Part shown: positions 36,601 through 44,492 of the stretch, in pieces
How the letters are laid out: each line of letters begins with the position of its first letter
Position numbering within the stretch: position 1 is the first letter of the stretch
Assembly (NCBI RefSeq): GCF_004123905.1
Contig: NZ_MZXW01000035.1
Span: 1-64,000, forward strand
Direction of reading: 5' to 3'
Length of the DNA: 64,000 nt
From: Bradyrhizobium betae
GTDB lineage: Bacteria > Pseudomonadota > Alphaproteobacteria > Rhizobiales > Xanthobacteraceae
Made by a program: the position numbers and the translations under genes
Notes under the pieces: generated by a model
The model's database searches: none
What the model was told of the DNA's origin: nothing
Seen by the model: only the letters and a program-made list of their open reading frames with translations

Positions 36601-36773
36601 TGAGCTTCCTGTCGAGCAACCCGAGCGAGCCGGCAGCGCCGGTTGCACAGGCGACCGAATCGGTCGCTCCGCCCGCACCGGCACCTCAGCCCGCGCCGGA
36701 AGAAGCAAGCGAGACTTCGTCCGCCCCGCGTCGCGCCGGCTGGTGGTCGCGCCGCTTCGGCGGCGGCGAGTAA
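33693..36773 (+). CDS. rne: Ribonuclease E with histidine-rich insertion
   Basis: 1026 residues. The catalytic half carries the metal-binding aspartates D541 (SIDVNSGRST) and D584 (VIDFIDMDEK), spaced 43 apart as in E. coli, and the zinc-link cysteines C642 and C645 (CPHC). The S1 domain is split by a long insertion at about residues 95-330. That insertion holds an Arg-rich patch, a stretch of 29 histidines in 63 residues (155-217) and an acidic run of Glu and Asp. The C-terminal half is disordered and has two Arg-rich RNA-binding blocks (GKRRRRRRGRGGQ and RRRRRGRRGGRRRRG). It ends in GWWSRRFGGGE. It initiates mRNA decay and rRNA processing. Confidence 0.95.
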   Translation: MPNKMLIDATHPEETRVVVVRGNRVEEFDFETAQRKQLRGNIYLAKVTRVEPSLQAAFVEYGGNRHGFLAFSEIHPDYYQIPVADRQALIEAEEQAHREAEEESENRSHGRRRSRHRNSRRRSQGERVRSDIVEGADPAAQPVEGEALHTEGAPHEGEHLHADAEHHGEHEGHEHHDHGDHDHHDHGHDDHHHAHDDDHPHDHDHHHDGEHDHHDHDRAETPAPVAAIGAEPVAAAETVAEPQEAAAFETHAEALAEAVTAAAEPADAVYGDSAGAPHAEAAEAAHEDDDEDEDDEEAEEEVVESVGGDDVLEEVPERTFRPRRQYKIQEVIKRRQVMLVQVVKEERGNKGAALTTYLSLAGRYAVLMPNTARGGGISRKITSAQDRSRLKEVVQDLDVPEGMGIILRTAGAARTKPEIKRDFEYLIRMWETVRDLTLQSQAPTLVYEEGSLIKRSLRDLYNKEIDEIQVAGEAGHREARDFMKMLMPANVSAVKQYRDGQPLFSRMGVESQLDAMFSPTVQLRSGGYIVINQTEALVSIDVNSGRSTREHHIEDTALKTNLEASEEVARQLRLRDLAGLIVIDFIDMDEKRNNRAVERKLSDCLRQDRARIQVGRISHFGLLEMSRQRIRASVLESSTDPCPHCGGTGHVRSVSSVALQLLRGLEEILMKGATHNLVVRTRTDVALYVLNHKRGHLRDLENGFKVTLSVIADPSVSGPQAYLIDRGEQVHTLEAAKALLAAQAAASPPPLPEEAYDDEEFDPELESEVETEETEGLAEEQAAGDAASEQDGQRRGKRRRRRRGRGGQRDGEPREDGAPVSSEAAVATSEGEEESESEQDGEEGEEQAARGEQQGSADRRRRRGRRGGRRRRGNGEEGLAGSIGDELAANAPPEAADAVADFDGAGDEAAPSIAQAEHTAEPQFTQPEPRAEVRTEAPAQPEPAPAVVAAEEEPADDKAARRRSTVREKVSFLSSNPSEPAAPVAQATESVAPPAPAPQPAPEEASETSSAPRRAGWWSRRFGGGE

Positions 36774-36787
36774 GCCGGACACCCCAT

Positions 36788-36817
36788 AAAAAACGCCCGG
36801 CCAAGCCGGGCGTTTTT
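36788..36817. terminator. Strong bidirectional terminator between rne and the XRE-cupin gene
   Basis: CGCCCGGC-CAA-GCCGGGCG (36794-36812) is a perfect 8-bp stem. Six A's precede it and five T's follow, so it can end transcription of rne on the plus strand and of the XRE-cupin gene on the minus strand. Confidence 0.92.
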
Positions 36818-36839
36818 CGTTTCAAGACTCGCCAAAACG

Positions 36840-37520
36840 CTACGGCGGCAATTCGTCGCCGCCGAGCGGCGCCACCTCGCGCGAGGCGATCTGGCGAAGC
36901 TGGTCGTAGAGATCCGGCGCCTCGCTGGTGCAGAGGCAAACGCCCGTTGCGGACGTCGCCTCGCCGGCATTGAGGTAGGCGTGGCCCATGGTGCTGTCGA
37001 GATAGATGCCGTCGCCTACGCCCAGGATCTCCGGCGCGTAGAACTCGGTGTGGACAGCGACGCGTCCGCTGGTCACCAGAAAATACTCTTCACCGCCATG
37101 GCGCAGCAGCGGGCCAAACTCCTCCAGCGAGCGCGCGCGGACGTCGGCCACGATCGGCACCATGCGTTTGCCGATCAGGTCGGTGCATTGATAGGTGTAG
37201 GTGTAGAATTTCGTGGTGATGACCTGCCCCTGCCCGACCCGGCTGATGCTCCGCCGCGCGGTGACCGGCCGTCCCGGCGCAGGCGCCGCGACCGCCGGAT
37301 TGAACAGCTCGGCGATCTCCATCTTCAGGCCCGAGGTGAGCTGGACCAGCTTGTCGTAGGTCAGCGACATCAGGCCGTTCTCGACCTTGGACAGGGTCGA
37401 GAGCGCCATGCCGGTCCGCTCCGCCACCTGCTTGAGCGTCAGGCCGCGCGCCTGGCGGGCGGCCTTCAGGCATTGGCCGAGCTGCGAATTGGCCCCTTCG
37501 GGCGTCGTGATCTCGCTCAT
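36840..37520 (-). CDS. XRE family regulator with cupin domain
   Basis: 226 residues. An N-terminal XRE helix-turn-helix (residues about 12-70, ARGLTLKQVAERTGMALSTLSKVENG) is joined to a C-terminal cupin sensor domain (ARSLEEFGPLLRHGGEEYFLVTSGRVAVHTEFY). Such regulators often control amino-acid or polyamine catabolism. It is divergent from an amidase and a DadA-like oxidase, which are its likely targets. An 11-bp palindrome ACCAC-G-GTGGT (37532-37542) lies just upstream of its start and could be its operator. Confidence 0.88.
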   Translation of the reverse strand: MSEITTPEGANSQLGQCLKAARQARGLTLKQVAERTGMALSTLSKVENGLMSLTYDKLVQLTSGLKMEIAELFNPAVAAPAPGRPVTARRSISRVGQGQVITTKFYTYTYQCTDLIGKRMVPIVADVRARSLEEFGPLLRHGGEEYFLVTSGRVAVHTEFYAPEILGVGDGIYLDSTMGHAYLNAGEATSATGVCLCTSEAPDLYDQLRQIASREVAPLGGDELPP

Positions 37521-37725
37521 GCAGCAAGGCTACCACGGTGGTTGAAAAATTGTTGGCCTATCCGTCTAATCTTTTCGACTGAATCGCTTGATGGAACCGA
37601 TTTGGCAGCCCACCGGGCAGCCACGCCAGCATTTGTGCATGAAATACCCCGGTTTGACGATTATTGGTGCGTCACACTTACTTTCCGATATGCTAAATCG
37701 TTTTCATAATCTGAAAGGACTGGCT

Positions 37726-39222
37726 TTGTCCGAACTGTGCGATTCCAGCGCCGTTGAGCTGCGCCGCCTGCTGTCCGCCAAGGCGATCTCGCCCGTCGAG
37801 CTGCTCGACGCCTGCCTGTCGCGCATCGCCACCGTCAACCCCGCCGTCAACGCCGTCGTGACGCTGGACGAGCCGGGGGCGCGCGCCGCCGCGAAGGCGG
37901 CCGAGGCGGCGATCCTGCGCGGCGAGGATCGCGGCGCGCTCACCGGGCTCCCCGTCCTGATCAAGGACACCCAGGACACCGCCGGGATGCGCTCCACCTA
38001 TGGCAGCCCGCTGTTGCGCGACAACGTCCCGGTCGCGGACCAGGGCTCGGTTGCGCGTTTACGCGCAGCCGGCGCCATCATCTTCGGCAAGACCAACACG
38101 CCGGAATGGGCGGCCGGCGCCAACACCCGCAATCCCGTGTTCGGCGCAACCGGCAATCCCTTCGATCCCATGCGCTCGGCGGCCGGCTCCTCCGGCGGTT
38201 CGGCGGTCGCGCTCGCCTGCGGCATGGCCCCGCTCGCCTCGGGCTCCGACACCGGCGGCTCCCTGCGCAATCCCGCCGGCTTCTCCGGCATCGTCGGCAT
38301 GCGTCCCTCCTATGGCCTCGTGCCCAGCGAAAAGCGCATCTTCGGCTGGTCCAATCTGTCGACCGACGGGCCGATGGCGCGCAATGTCGCCGATGTCGCG
38401 CTGATGCTGTCGGTGATGGCAAGCGACGATGCCCGCGACCCGCTCGCCTACACCTTGCCCGGCGAGCCCGTGCGTGCGCGGCCCGAACGCTGGGCCGCGC
38501 CGCATCCTGCGGACCTTGGCAAGCTGCGTCTCGCTTTTACGGAAGATTTCGGCTTCGCACCGACCGAGCAGGCGATCCGCCGCGTGTTCCGCGCGCGCGT
38601 GAGCAAGCTCGCGCCGCTGTTCGGCGAAAGCCGCGAGGCGACGCCCGACTGTTCCGGCGCCGACGATGCCTTCGCCGTGCTGCGCGCGGGGATGTTCCTG
38701 GCGACGCATGGCAAGAACTACAAAGAACGTCCCGAGATGCTCGGTCCCAACGTTCGCACCAATGTCGAGGAAGGCCTCGGCTATTCGCTCGAAGACCACG
38801 CCCGCGCCACCACGATCCAGACGCGGATCTATCGCGCCTGGCAGACCTTCTTCGCAAACTGCGACGTGCTGATCAGCCCGACGATCACGCTCAGCCCGCG
38901 TCCCTGGTCGGAAGCCTATCCCGCCGAGATCGACGGCATGCCGACCAGATCCTATTTCCACTGGCTCGCGCTCGCTTACGCCGTGACGCTTCCCGGCCAT
39001 CCCGCGATCAGCATTCCGCTCGGGCTCGATGAAGCCGGGCTGCCGTTCGGGCTCCAGATCGTCGGCCCGCGCGGCGGCGATGCCATCGTGCTTGCGGTCG
39101 CCGCGAGCATCGAGGCTGCGTTCGCGAACGATGCGCAATTGTGCCGGCCGGTGCCTGACCTGGCACGGCTTGCGGCTTCGCCGCCGCTGTCGGCCGCGCC
39201 CGGCTTCCTCACCTGGGAATGA
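37726..39222 (+). CDS. Amidase signature family enzyme
   Basis: 498 residues from a TTG start at 37726, preceded by AAAGGA at good spacing; the frame is open to 37588, but the first 46 extra residues look non-coding. The Ser-cisSer-Lys triad is complete: K80 in LPVLIKDTQD, the cis-Ser in AGSSGGS (S155/S156), and the nucleophile S179 in GSDTGGSLRNP. The family hydrolyses amides such as aryl amides, glutamyl-tRNA or small acyl amides. The substrate is unknown. The next gene encodes a D-amino-acid-oxidase-like enzyme, so an amino-acid amide or N-acyl amino acid is a plausible substrate. Confidence 0.88.
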   Translation: MSELCDSSAVELRRLLSAKAISPVELLDACLSRIATVNPAVNAVVTLDEPGARAAAKAAEAAILRGEDRGALTGLPVLIKDTQDTAGMRSTYGSPLLRDNVPVADQGSVARLRAAGAIIFGKTNTPEWAAGANTRNPVFGATGNPFDPMRSAAGSSGGSAVALACGMAPLASGSDTGGSLRNPAGFSGIVGMRPSYGLVPSEKRIFGWSNLSTDGPMARNVADVALMLSVMASDDARDPLAYTLPGEPVRARPERWAAPHPADLGKLRLAFTEDFGFAPTEQAIRRVFRARVSKLAPLFGESREATPDCSGADDAFAVLRAGMFLATHGKNYKERPEMLGPNVRTNVEEGLGYSLEDHARATTIQTRIYRAWQTFFANCDVLISPTITLSPRPWSEAYPAEIDGMPTRSYFHWLALAYAVTLPGHPAISIPLGLDEAGLPFGLQIVGPRGGDAIVLAVAASIEAAFANDAQLCRPVPDLARLAASPPLSAAPGFLTWE

Positions 39223-39276
39223 ACCGACACCAGCCAGGGCTCGTGCAGACGCCAGCCTGACAGGAGATTTCTACCA

Positions 39277-40509
39277 ATGCAAAGCGCAATCATTCTCGGC
39301 GGTGGCATGGTCGGTGTGGGCGCGGCGCTGCATTTGCAGCAGCGCGGCTGGTCGGTCACGCTGGTCGACCGCAGGGAGCCCGGCCGCGAGACCAGCTACG
39401 GCAATGCCGGCATGATCCAGGCCGAAGCGGTCCGCCCCTATCCGATGCCGCGCGACCTCGCCACGCTCGTGAAGATCGCGACCGGCCGCACCAACGACGT
39501 GCGCTACAGCCTGTCGTCGCTTCACCGCCACATCGAGCCGCTGCTGCGCTACTGGTGGCATTCGGCGCCGAAGCGGCATCGTGAGGCGATCGTCGGCTGG
39601 GCGCGGCTGATCGCCTACGCGACACCCGAGCACGACATCCTCATTCGCGAGGCCCATGCCGACAATCTGATCCGCCGCGCCGGCTATCGGGCGCTTTATC
39701 GCGATGCCGCCGCCCTGGAGCACTCGATCAAGGACGCGGAACAAGACCAGCGCGAATTCGGCGTGAAGTTTCGCGTGCTGTCGGGCAGCGAACTGACCAA
39801 AGCCGAGCCGATCCTGCGCGACGATCTTCCCGGCGCGATCCATTGGCTCGACACCTGGACCGTGTCCGATCCCGGTGCGCTGGTCACCGCCTATGCCGAG
39901 CTGTTCGTGCGCCTCGGCGGCAGGATCGTGCTCGGCGATGCGCAGTCGCTGCAACAGACCGCAACCGGTTGGTCGGTCAACACCGACCAGGGCCGCATCG
40001 ACGCCGCCAACGCCGTCGTGACGCTCGGGCCGTGGTCGCCCGATCTCCTGTACAAATTCGGCTATCGCGTCCCGCTGGTGCGCAAGCGCGGCTATCACAT
40101 GCACTACAGCGGTGGTGCATCGCTCGACCTGCCCCTGGTCGACAAGGGCAGTGGCTACGCCATGGGTCCGATGGCCAAGGGCATCCGCATCACCACCGGC
40201 GCCGAGCTCACCGGGCCGCACGCGCTCGCAACCCCGGTTCAGCTCGCCAGTGCAGAAGCCTCCGCACGCGAGCTGATCGATCTCGGCAAGCGCGCCGAAC
40301 CCGAGCCATGGTTCGGCACGCGCCCCTGCACGCCCGACATGCTGCCGGTGCTCGGCCGCGCCCCGCGCCACCCCGGCCTCTGGATGAACTTCGGCCACGG
40401 CCACCAGGGCTTTACGCTCGGGCCCGCAACCGGACGCTTGCTCGCGGAGATGATGAACGGCGAGACGCCGTCGATCGATCCGACGCCTTATCGGCCGGAG
40501 CGCTTCTAG
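39277..40509 (+). CDS. FAD-dependent oxidoreductase, D-amino acid dehydrogenase-like
   Basis: 410 residues. The FAD-binding Rossmann motif is at the very N-terminus (AIILGGGMVGVGAALHLQQRG). The DadA-type ETSYGNAGMIQAEAV segment follows. A C-terminal FAD-contact region reads TPDMLPVLGRAPRHPGLW and NFGHGHQGFTLGPATG. It should oxidise an amine or a D-amino acid and pass electrons to the respiratory chain. It lies 54 bases after the amidase gene and probably forms an operon with it. Its stop overlaps the convergent TPR pseudogene by 4 bases. Confidence 0.88.
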   Translation: MQSAIILGGGMVGVGAALHLQQRGWSVTLVDRREPGRETSYGNAGMIQAEAVRPYPMPRDLATLVKIATGRTNDVRYSLSSLHRHIEPLLRYWWHSAPKRHREAIVGWARLIAYATPEHDILIREAHADNLIRRAGYRALYRDAAALEHSIKDAEQDQREFGVKFRVLSGSELTKAEPILRDDLPGAIHWLDTWTVSDPGALVTAYAELFVRLGGRIVLGDAQSLQQTATGWSVNTDQGRIDAANAVVTLGPWSPDLLYKFGYRVPLVRKRGYHMHYSGGASLDLPLVDKGSGYAMGPMAKGIRITTGAELTGPHALATPVQLASAEASARELIDLGKRAEPEPWFGTRPCTPDMLPVLGRAPRHPGLWMNFGHGHQGFTLGPATGRLLAEMMNGETPSIDPTPYRPERF

Positions 40510-42603
40510 CCCTCCGCGTTCGCGGCCAGCACTGCGAGCGCGGCCGACATCCGCAGCAACGGATCGTCCCATTCGCGCGGGGCGCGCTGGCGGAACAGCC
40601 GCATGGTCGGATACCACGGACTGTCTTCGCGGTTCCGCAGCCAGCGCCAATCGAGCGCGTAAGGCGTCAGCATCCACACCGGACGGCCGAGCGCCCCGGC
40701 AAGATGCGCAACTGATGTATCGACGGCGATGACGAGATCGAGCGCTGCGACCGCCGCGGCGGTGTCGGCGAAGTCACCGAGCGCTGATGCCAGATCGATG
40801 ATGTCCTTACCGAGCGACGCCAGCACCTCACCATCTTCGGGCCGCGGCTCCTTTTGCAAGGAGTAGAGCTGCACGCCCGGCATCACGAGGCGTGGCAGCA
40901 ACAGCTTTGGCCGATAGCGAGCGCTGCCGGTCGCCCTTGTGCCTGGCATTGCCGGCCCAGACCACACCGACCTTCAGCGCCGTCACATCCGCAAGCGCCG
41001 CGCGCCGTCGGGCTAGCTTCGCTGGATCGGGATGCAGATACGGGATATCGGCCGGAATGGTATCGAGCGTGGTACCGAACACGCGCGGCAGGCTCATCAG
41101 CGGCAGCTGCACATCGAACGGCGGCAGCTTCTCGCCACGCGCGATCACGGTGACGTCGGGGAGCTGCCGCAGCAGCGCAGCGAGCGCGGGTTGAACCTGC
41201 AGGATGATCCTGCCGCCCTTCGCCGTCACCATCGGCAGATAGCGCACGAAATGCAGGGCATCGCCAAGCCCATATTCGGCGAACACCAACAGCGTGCGGC
41301 CGTCGAGCGGCTCGCCCTGCCATTCCGGCTCGGTGAACTCGGGATCGCCGTCCGACAGCGTCTTGCATTTGCGCCGCCAGCGATAGGTCTCGAACCCGTT
41401 CAGGAGATCGCCGTTCATCAGCAGGAAATGCGCGTGGTTGTACTGCGCGAGTGGCTGCTCCGGATCGAGCGCGATCGCGCGATGCGAGACCGCGAGCGCC
41501 TCGTCGATCTCGCCGGCATTGCGCAGCGCGACCGCGAGGTTGGCGTGGCCCTTGGCATAGGCGGGGTCGGCCACGACCGCGCAGCGATGCGCGGCGACCG
41601 CCTCCTCGGTGCGCTCCTGCTTCTCGAAGATGATGCCGAGATTGGTCCAGGCCGGCGCATGATCCGGCTTGAGCAGCAGCGCATGCTCGCAAGCCGCAAT
41701 CGCCTCGTCCAATGTGCCGAGCTCGGAAAGACAGGCGCCGAGATTGCTGGCGATCACATGATCCGAGGCATCCAGCGCGAAGGCCCGCCGGTAGATCGCG
41801 GCAGCTTCCAGCAGATGACCGGCCTCATGCAGGACGAGACCGAGCAAGCGCAGCGCTGGACCGTTGTCCGGCGCGAGCGCAATCGCGTGGCGGTACTGGA
41901 CGATGGCACCTTCCAGCAGCCCCTGCCGATAAAGCGCGGCGCCGAGATTGCAGAGCAGTCCGGGATCATCGGGATCGTGGTCGAGCGCGCGGCGATAGGC
42001 TGTCTCCGCCTCGCCGAGCCTTTTTTGATCCACGAGGATGTTGCCGAGATTGAGCCAGACGCCGCGATAGGCCGGCTCTCGCGCAATCACCGCGCGATAG
42101 GCCTCTTCGGCCTCGGCGAGCCGTCCCTGCTCCGCGAGCGCGACGGCGAGGTTGAAGCAGGCTCGCGTCAGATGCGCATCGAGTGCCAGCGCGCGGCGAT
42201 AGGCGGCCTCGGCCTCGTCGAAGCGGGCGAGTTCGCCGAGCGCCACGCCGAGCTTGTTGTGCAGGCCGGCATCATCCGGCCGCCGAACCAGCGCGCGTCG
42301 GAACGCGGCCACCGCCCCCTCCTGCTCGCCCTTCACGGCGAGCGCATCGCCGAGCGTGACGAGGGCCGGCGCGTGGTCGGGATCGATGTTGAAGACGCGG
42401 CCGAGCAGCGCAGCACCCGCACTCGCGCGGTCGGTAAGGAAGGCGGCGACCGCAGCCAGATGCAGCGCCGGGACGTGATCCGGATCGGCCCTCAAAACCT
42501 CCGCGCAGAGCGCATCGGCCTGGTCCGGACGCCCCGCCGCAAAGTGCTCCGCCGCCTGCACCACAATCGGATTCACTGCCGCCTTGCCCACGATACCACC
42601 CAC
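40506..42603 (-). pseudogene. TPR-repeat protein with glycosyltransferase-like C-terminus, interrupted by a frameshift
   Basis: The N-terminal frame has about ten TPR units (repeats of the pattern AYRRALALDAHLTRACFNLAVAL). It continues into a C-terminal domain (GRTLLVFAEYGLGDALHFVRYLP, LKVGVVWAGNARHKGDRQRS) and is lost after SLSAK near 40905. The missing end is found in the next frame (LLLPRLVMPGVQLYSLQKEP, AALDLVIAVDTSVAHLAGALG) and runs to the stop at 40506. Removing one base at about 40905 joins them into roughly 698 residues. The domain pair resembles TPR proteins with a GT9- or OGT-like end. The start is uncertain (GTG at 42603 or 42591). It may be a real pseudogene or a base error. Confidence 0.8.
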
Positions 42604-42652
42604 CCCTTCGAGGTCCGAGATGGGGATTAAACGGGCGAGGTCGCAAATTCCG

Positions 42653-43489
42653 TCAGTCGGCGCGCTCGACGAGCAGTGTCCTGATGCGGTCGGCATCCTC
42701 CTGCGTCGCCGGGTTGTAGACGATCATGCTGAGATCCGGTCGGCCCTCGACATTGAAGCTCGAATATTCGAACGACATGGTGCCGTGCACGGGGTGCTTC
42801 AGCCGCTTGGTGCCGTCGCCATGATGGCGTACGTCATTGTCGCGCCAAAGCGCTGCGAATTCCGGACTGGTCCGGCACAGCTCGTCGACGAAATCGGCGA
42901 CATGCGACACCGCGCCTGCGCGCGCGGCGTCCGCCCTGAACGCCGCCACCACGAAACGGGCGACGCTGTCCCAGTCATATTGCGCGGCGCGCACGCGCGG
43001 ATCGCAGAAGATGAACCGCAGGATGTTGCGCTTGTCCGGCGGGATCGCGCCGTAGTCCGTCAGCACCACGCTCGCCGCGCGATTCCAGGCGACGACGTCC
43101 CAGGTCGCGGTCCGCACCAGCGCGGGACTGAACGCGAGCGCATCGAGCACGCGCTGGAGCCGAGGCGAGACGCCTTCGGTGGCCTGGTAGCGCACCTCAG
43201 GCGGGCGGCCGAGGCCGATCAGGAACAGATGCTCGCGCTCGACATCGGTCAGCATCAGCGCACGCGCAATGCGGTCGAGCACATCGGCCGACGGCGCCCC
43301 GCCCCGGCCCTGCTCCAGCCACGTGTACCAGGTCGGGCTGATATTGGCGCGCTGGGCCACCTCCTCGCGACGCAGGCCGGGCGTGCGCCTGCGGCTGCCG
43401 CCAAGGCCGAACGCCGCCGCATCGAGCCGGGTGCGACGGTCCTTCAGATAGGTCCCGAGCAGGTTCTCGGCTGAAACGGTTTCGCTCAT
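42653..43489 (-). CDS. XRE regulator with MmyB-like ligand-binding domain
   Basis: 278 residues. An N-terminal helix-turn-helix (GLRREEVAQRANISPTWYTWLEQGRG, residues about 38-63) is followed by the MmyB-type domain (ALAFSPALVRTATWDVVAWNRAA, NILRFIFCDPRVRA). Members commonly repress a divergent oxidoreductase gene. Here the divergent gene encodes an SDR-type reductase, and the gap holds two direct repeats spaced by 22 bases. It shares its strand with the TPR pseudogene downstream. Confidence 0.9.
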   Translation of the reverse strand: MSETVSAENLLGTYLKDRRTRLDAAAFGLGGSRRRTPGLRREEVAQRANISPTWYTWLEQGRGGAPSADVLDRIARALMLTDVEREHLFLIGLGRPPEVRYQATEGVSPRLQRVLDALAFSPALVRTATWDVVAWNRAASVVLTDYGAIPPDKRNILRFIFCDPRVRAAQYDWDSVARFVVAAFRADAARAGAVSHVADFVDELCRTSPEFAALWRDNDVRHHGDGTKRLKHPVHGTMSFEYSSFNVEGRPDLSMIVYNPATQEDADRIRTLLVERAD

Positions 43490-43503
43490 CCTGTTAGCTA
43501 TTA

Positions 43504-43536
43504 TACCCTAATAACGTCACTACTTTACCCGGATAA
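43504..43536. promoter_or_regulatory. Direct repeats TACCC-NN-ATAA, possible operator for the MmyB-type regulator
   Basis: TACCCTAATAA at 43504-43514 and TACCCGGATAA at 43526-43536 are direct repeats whose starts are exactly 22 bases apart, or two helical turns. They sit in the 91-base gap between the divergent regulator and SDR genes. Confidence 0.5.
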
Positions 43537-43580
43537 TCCTAGCGCAGAAGCTCGTCTCGACCAACCTCTGGAGATATCTC

Positions 43581-44459
43581 ATGCGTGTTTTCGTCACCGG
43601 CGCCACCGGCTTCGTCGGCTCCGCCGTAGTGCGCGACCTGATCGCCGCCGGCCACCGTGTCACCGGTCTCGCCCGCTCCGACGCGGGTGCCACAACACTC
43701 ATTGCGATGGGCGCCGAGGTCCATCGCGGCTCGCTGGAGGACCATGCGTCCTTGCGCAGCGGCGCCGCCGCCTCCGACGGCGTGCTGCATCTCGGCTTCA
43801 ACCACGACTTCTCGAAATTCCTCGACAATTGCGAGCTCGACCGCCGCGCGATCCTCGCGCTCGGCGAGGAGCTAAAGGGCTCCGAGCGTCCGCTCATCGT
43901 CACGTCAGGCGTGGCACTGCTCGCGCCCGGACGTCTCGCGACCGAGGACGACGAGGCGGCGCAGCATTTCCCGCGCGTGTCGGAATCGGCCGCACTGTCG
44001 CTCGCCGGCGTCCGCGCCGCCGCCGTTCGGCTTCCGCCGTCCACGCACGGCGAAGGCGATCACGGCTTCGTTCCGATCCTGATCAATCTTGCGCGCGAGA
44101 AGGGCGTGGCGGCCTATATCGGTGATGGCATGAACCGCTGGCCGGCCACGCACCGTGTCGACGCTGCGCGCGTCTATCGTGTCGCTCTGGAGCAAGGCGC
44201 AACCATGAAGCACTATCACGCGATCGCCGAGGAAGGCGTGCCGTTCAAGGCAATCGCGGAGGTGATCGGCAAAAGTCTTGGCGTGCCCGTGGTCTCGAAA
44301 TCCCCTGATGAAGCCGAAGCGCATTTCGGCTGGTTCGCGCGATTTGCGGACGTCGACGTCCCGACCTCGAGCGCGAAGACACGCGCCCTCCTCGGCTGGG
44401 AGCCGAAAGAAAAAGGGCTGATCGAGGATCTCGACCAGCCCTATTACTTCAAGACCTGA
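43581..44459 (+). CDS. SDR family NAD(P)-dependent oxidoreductase
   Basis: 292 residues. An extended-SDR nucleotide motif opens the protein (MRVFVTGATGFVGSAVVRDL). The rest is of the NmrA/epimerase-like type with VTSGVALLAPG, RLPPSTHGEGDHGFVP, ATHRVDAARVYRVALEQ and AKTRALLGWEPKEKGLIEDL. It probably reduces a small carbonyl substrate with NADPH. It is divergent from the MmyB-type regulator, the usual partner for SDRs of this kind. A canonical YxxxK was not located with confidence, so the catalytic mechanism is uncertain. Confidence 0.85.
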   Translation: MRVFVTGATGFVGSAVVRDLIAAGHRVTGLARSDAGATTLIAMGAEVHRGSLEDHASLRSGAAASDGVLHLGFNHDFSKFLDNCELDRRAILALGEELKGSERPLIVTSGVALLAPGRLATEDDEAAQHFPRVSESAALSLAGVRAAAVRLPPSTHGEGDHGFVPILINLAREKGVAAYIGDGMNRWPATHRVDAARVYRVALEQGATMKHYHAIAEEGVPFKAIAEVIGKSLGVPVVSKSPDEAEAHFGWFARFADVDVPTSSAKTRALLGWEPKEKGLIEDLDQPYYFKT

Positions 44460-44492
44460 CGGCGCACCGCGCCGCCATATGCAGTTCGCAGA

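Noticed and set aside
34839..36782. 647-residue minus-strand open frame antisense to rne
   Set aside because: Composition and position are those of a shadow of the RNase E frame, which has intact catalytic motifs.
41032..42630. 532-residue plus-strand open frame opposite the TPR gene
   Set aside because: Its periodicity copies the TPR repeats on the other strand; no ribosome site and no domain.
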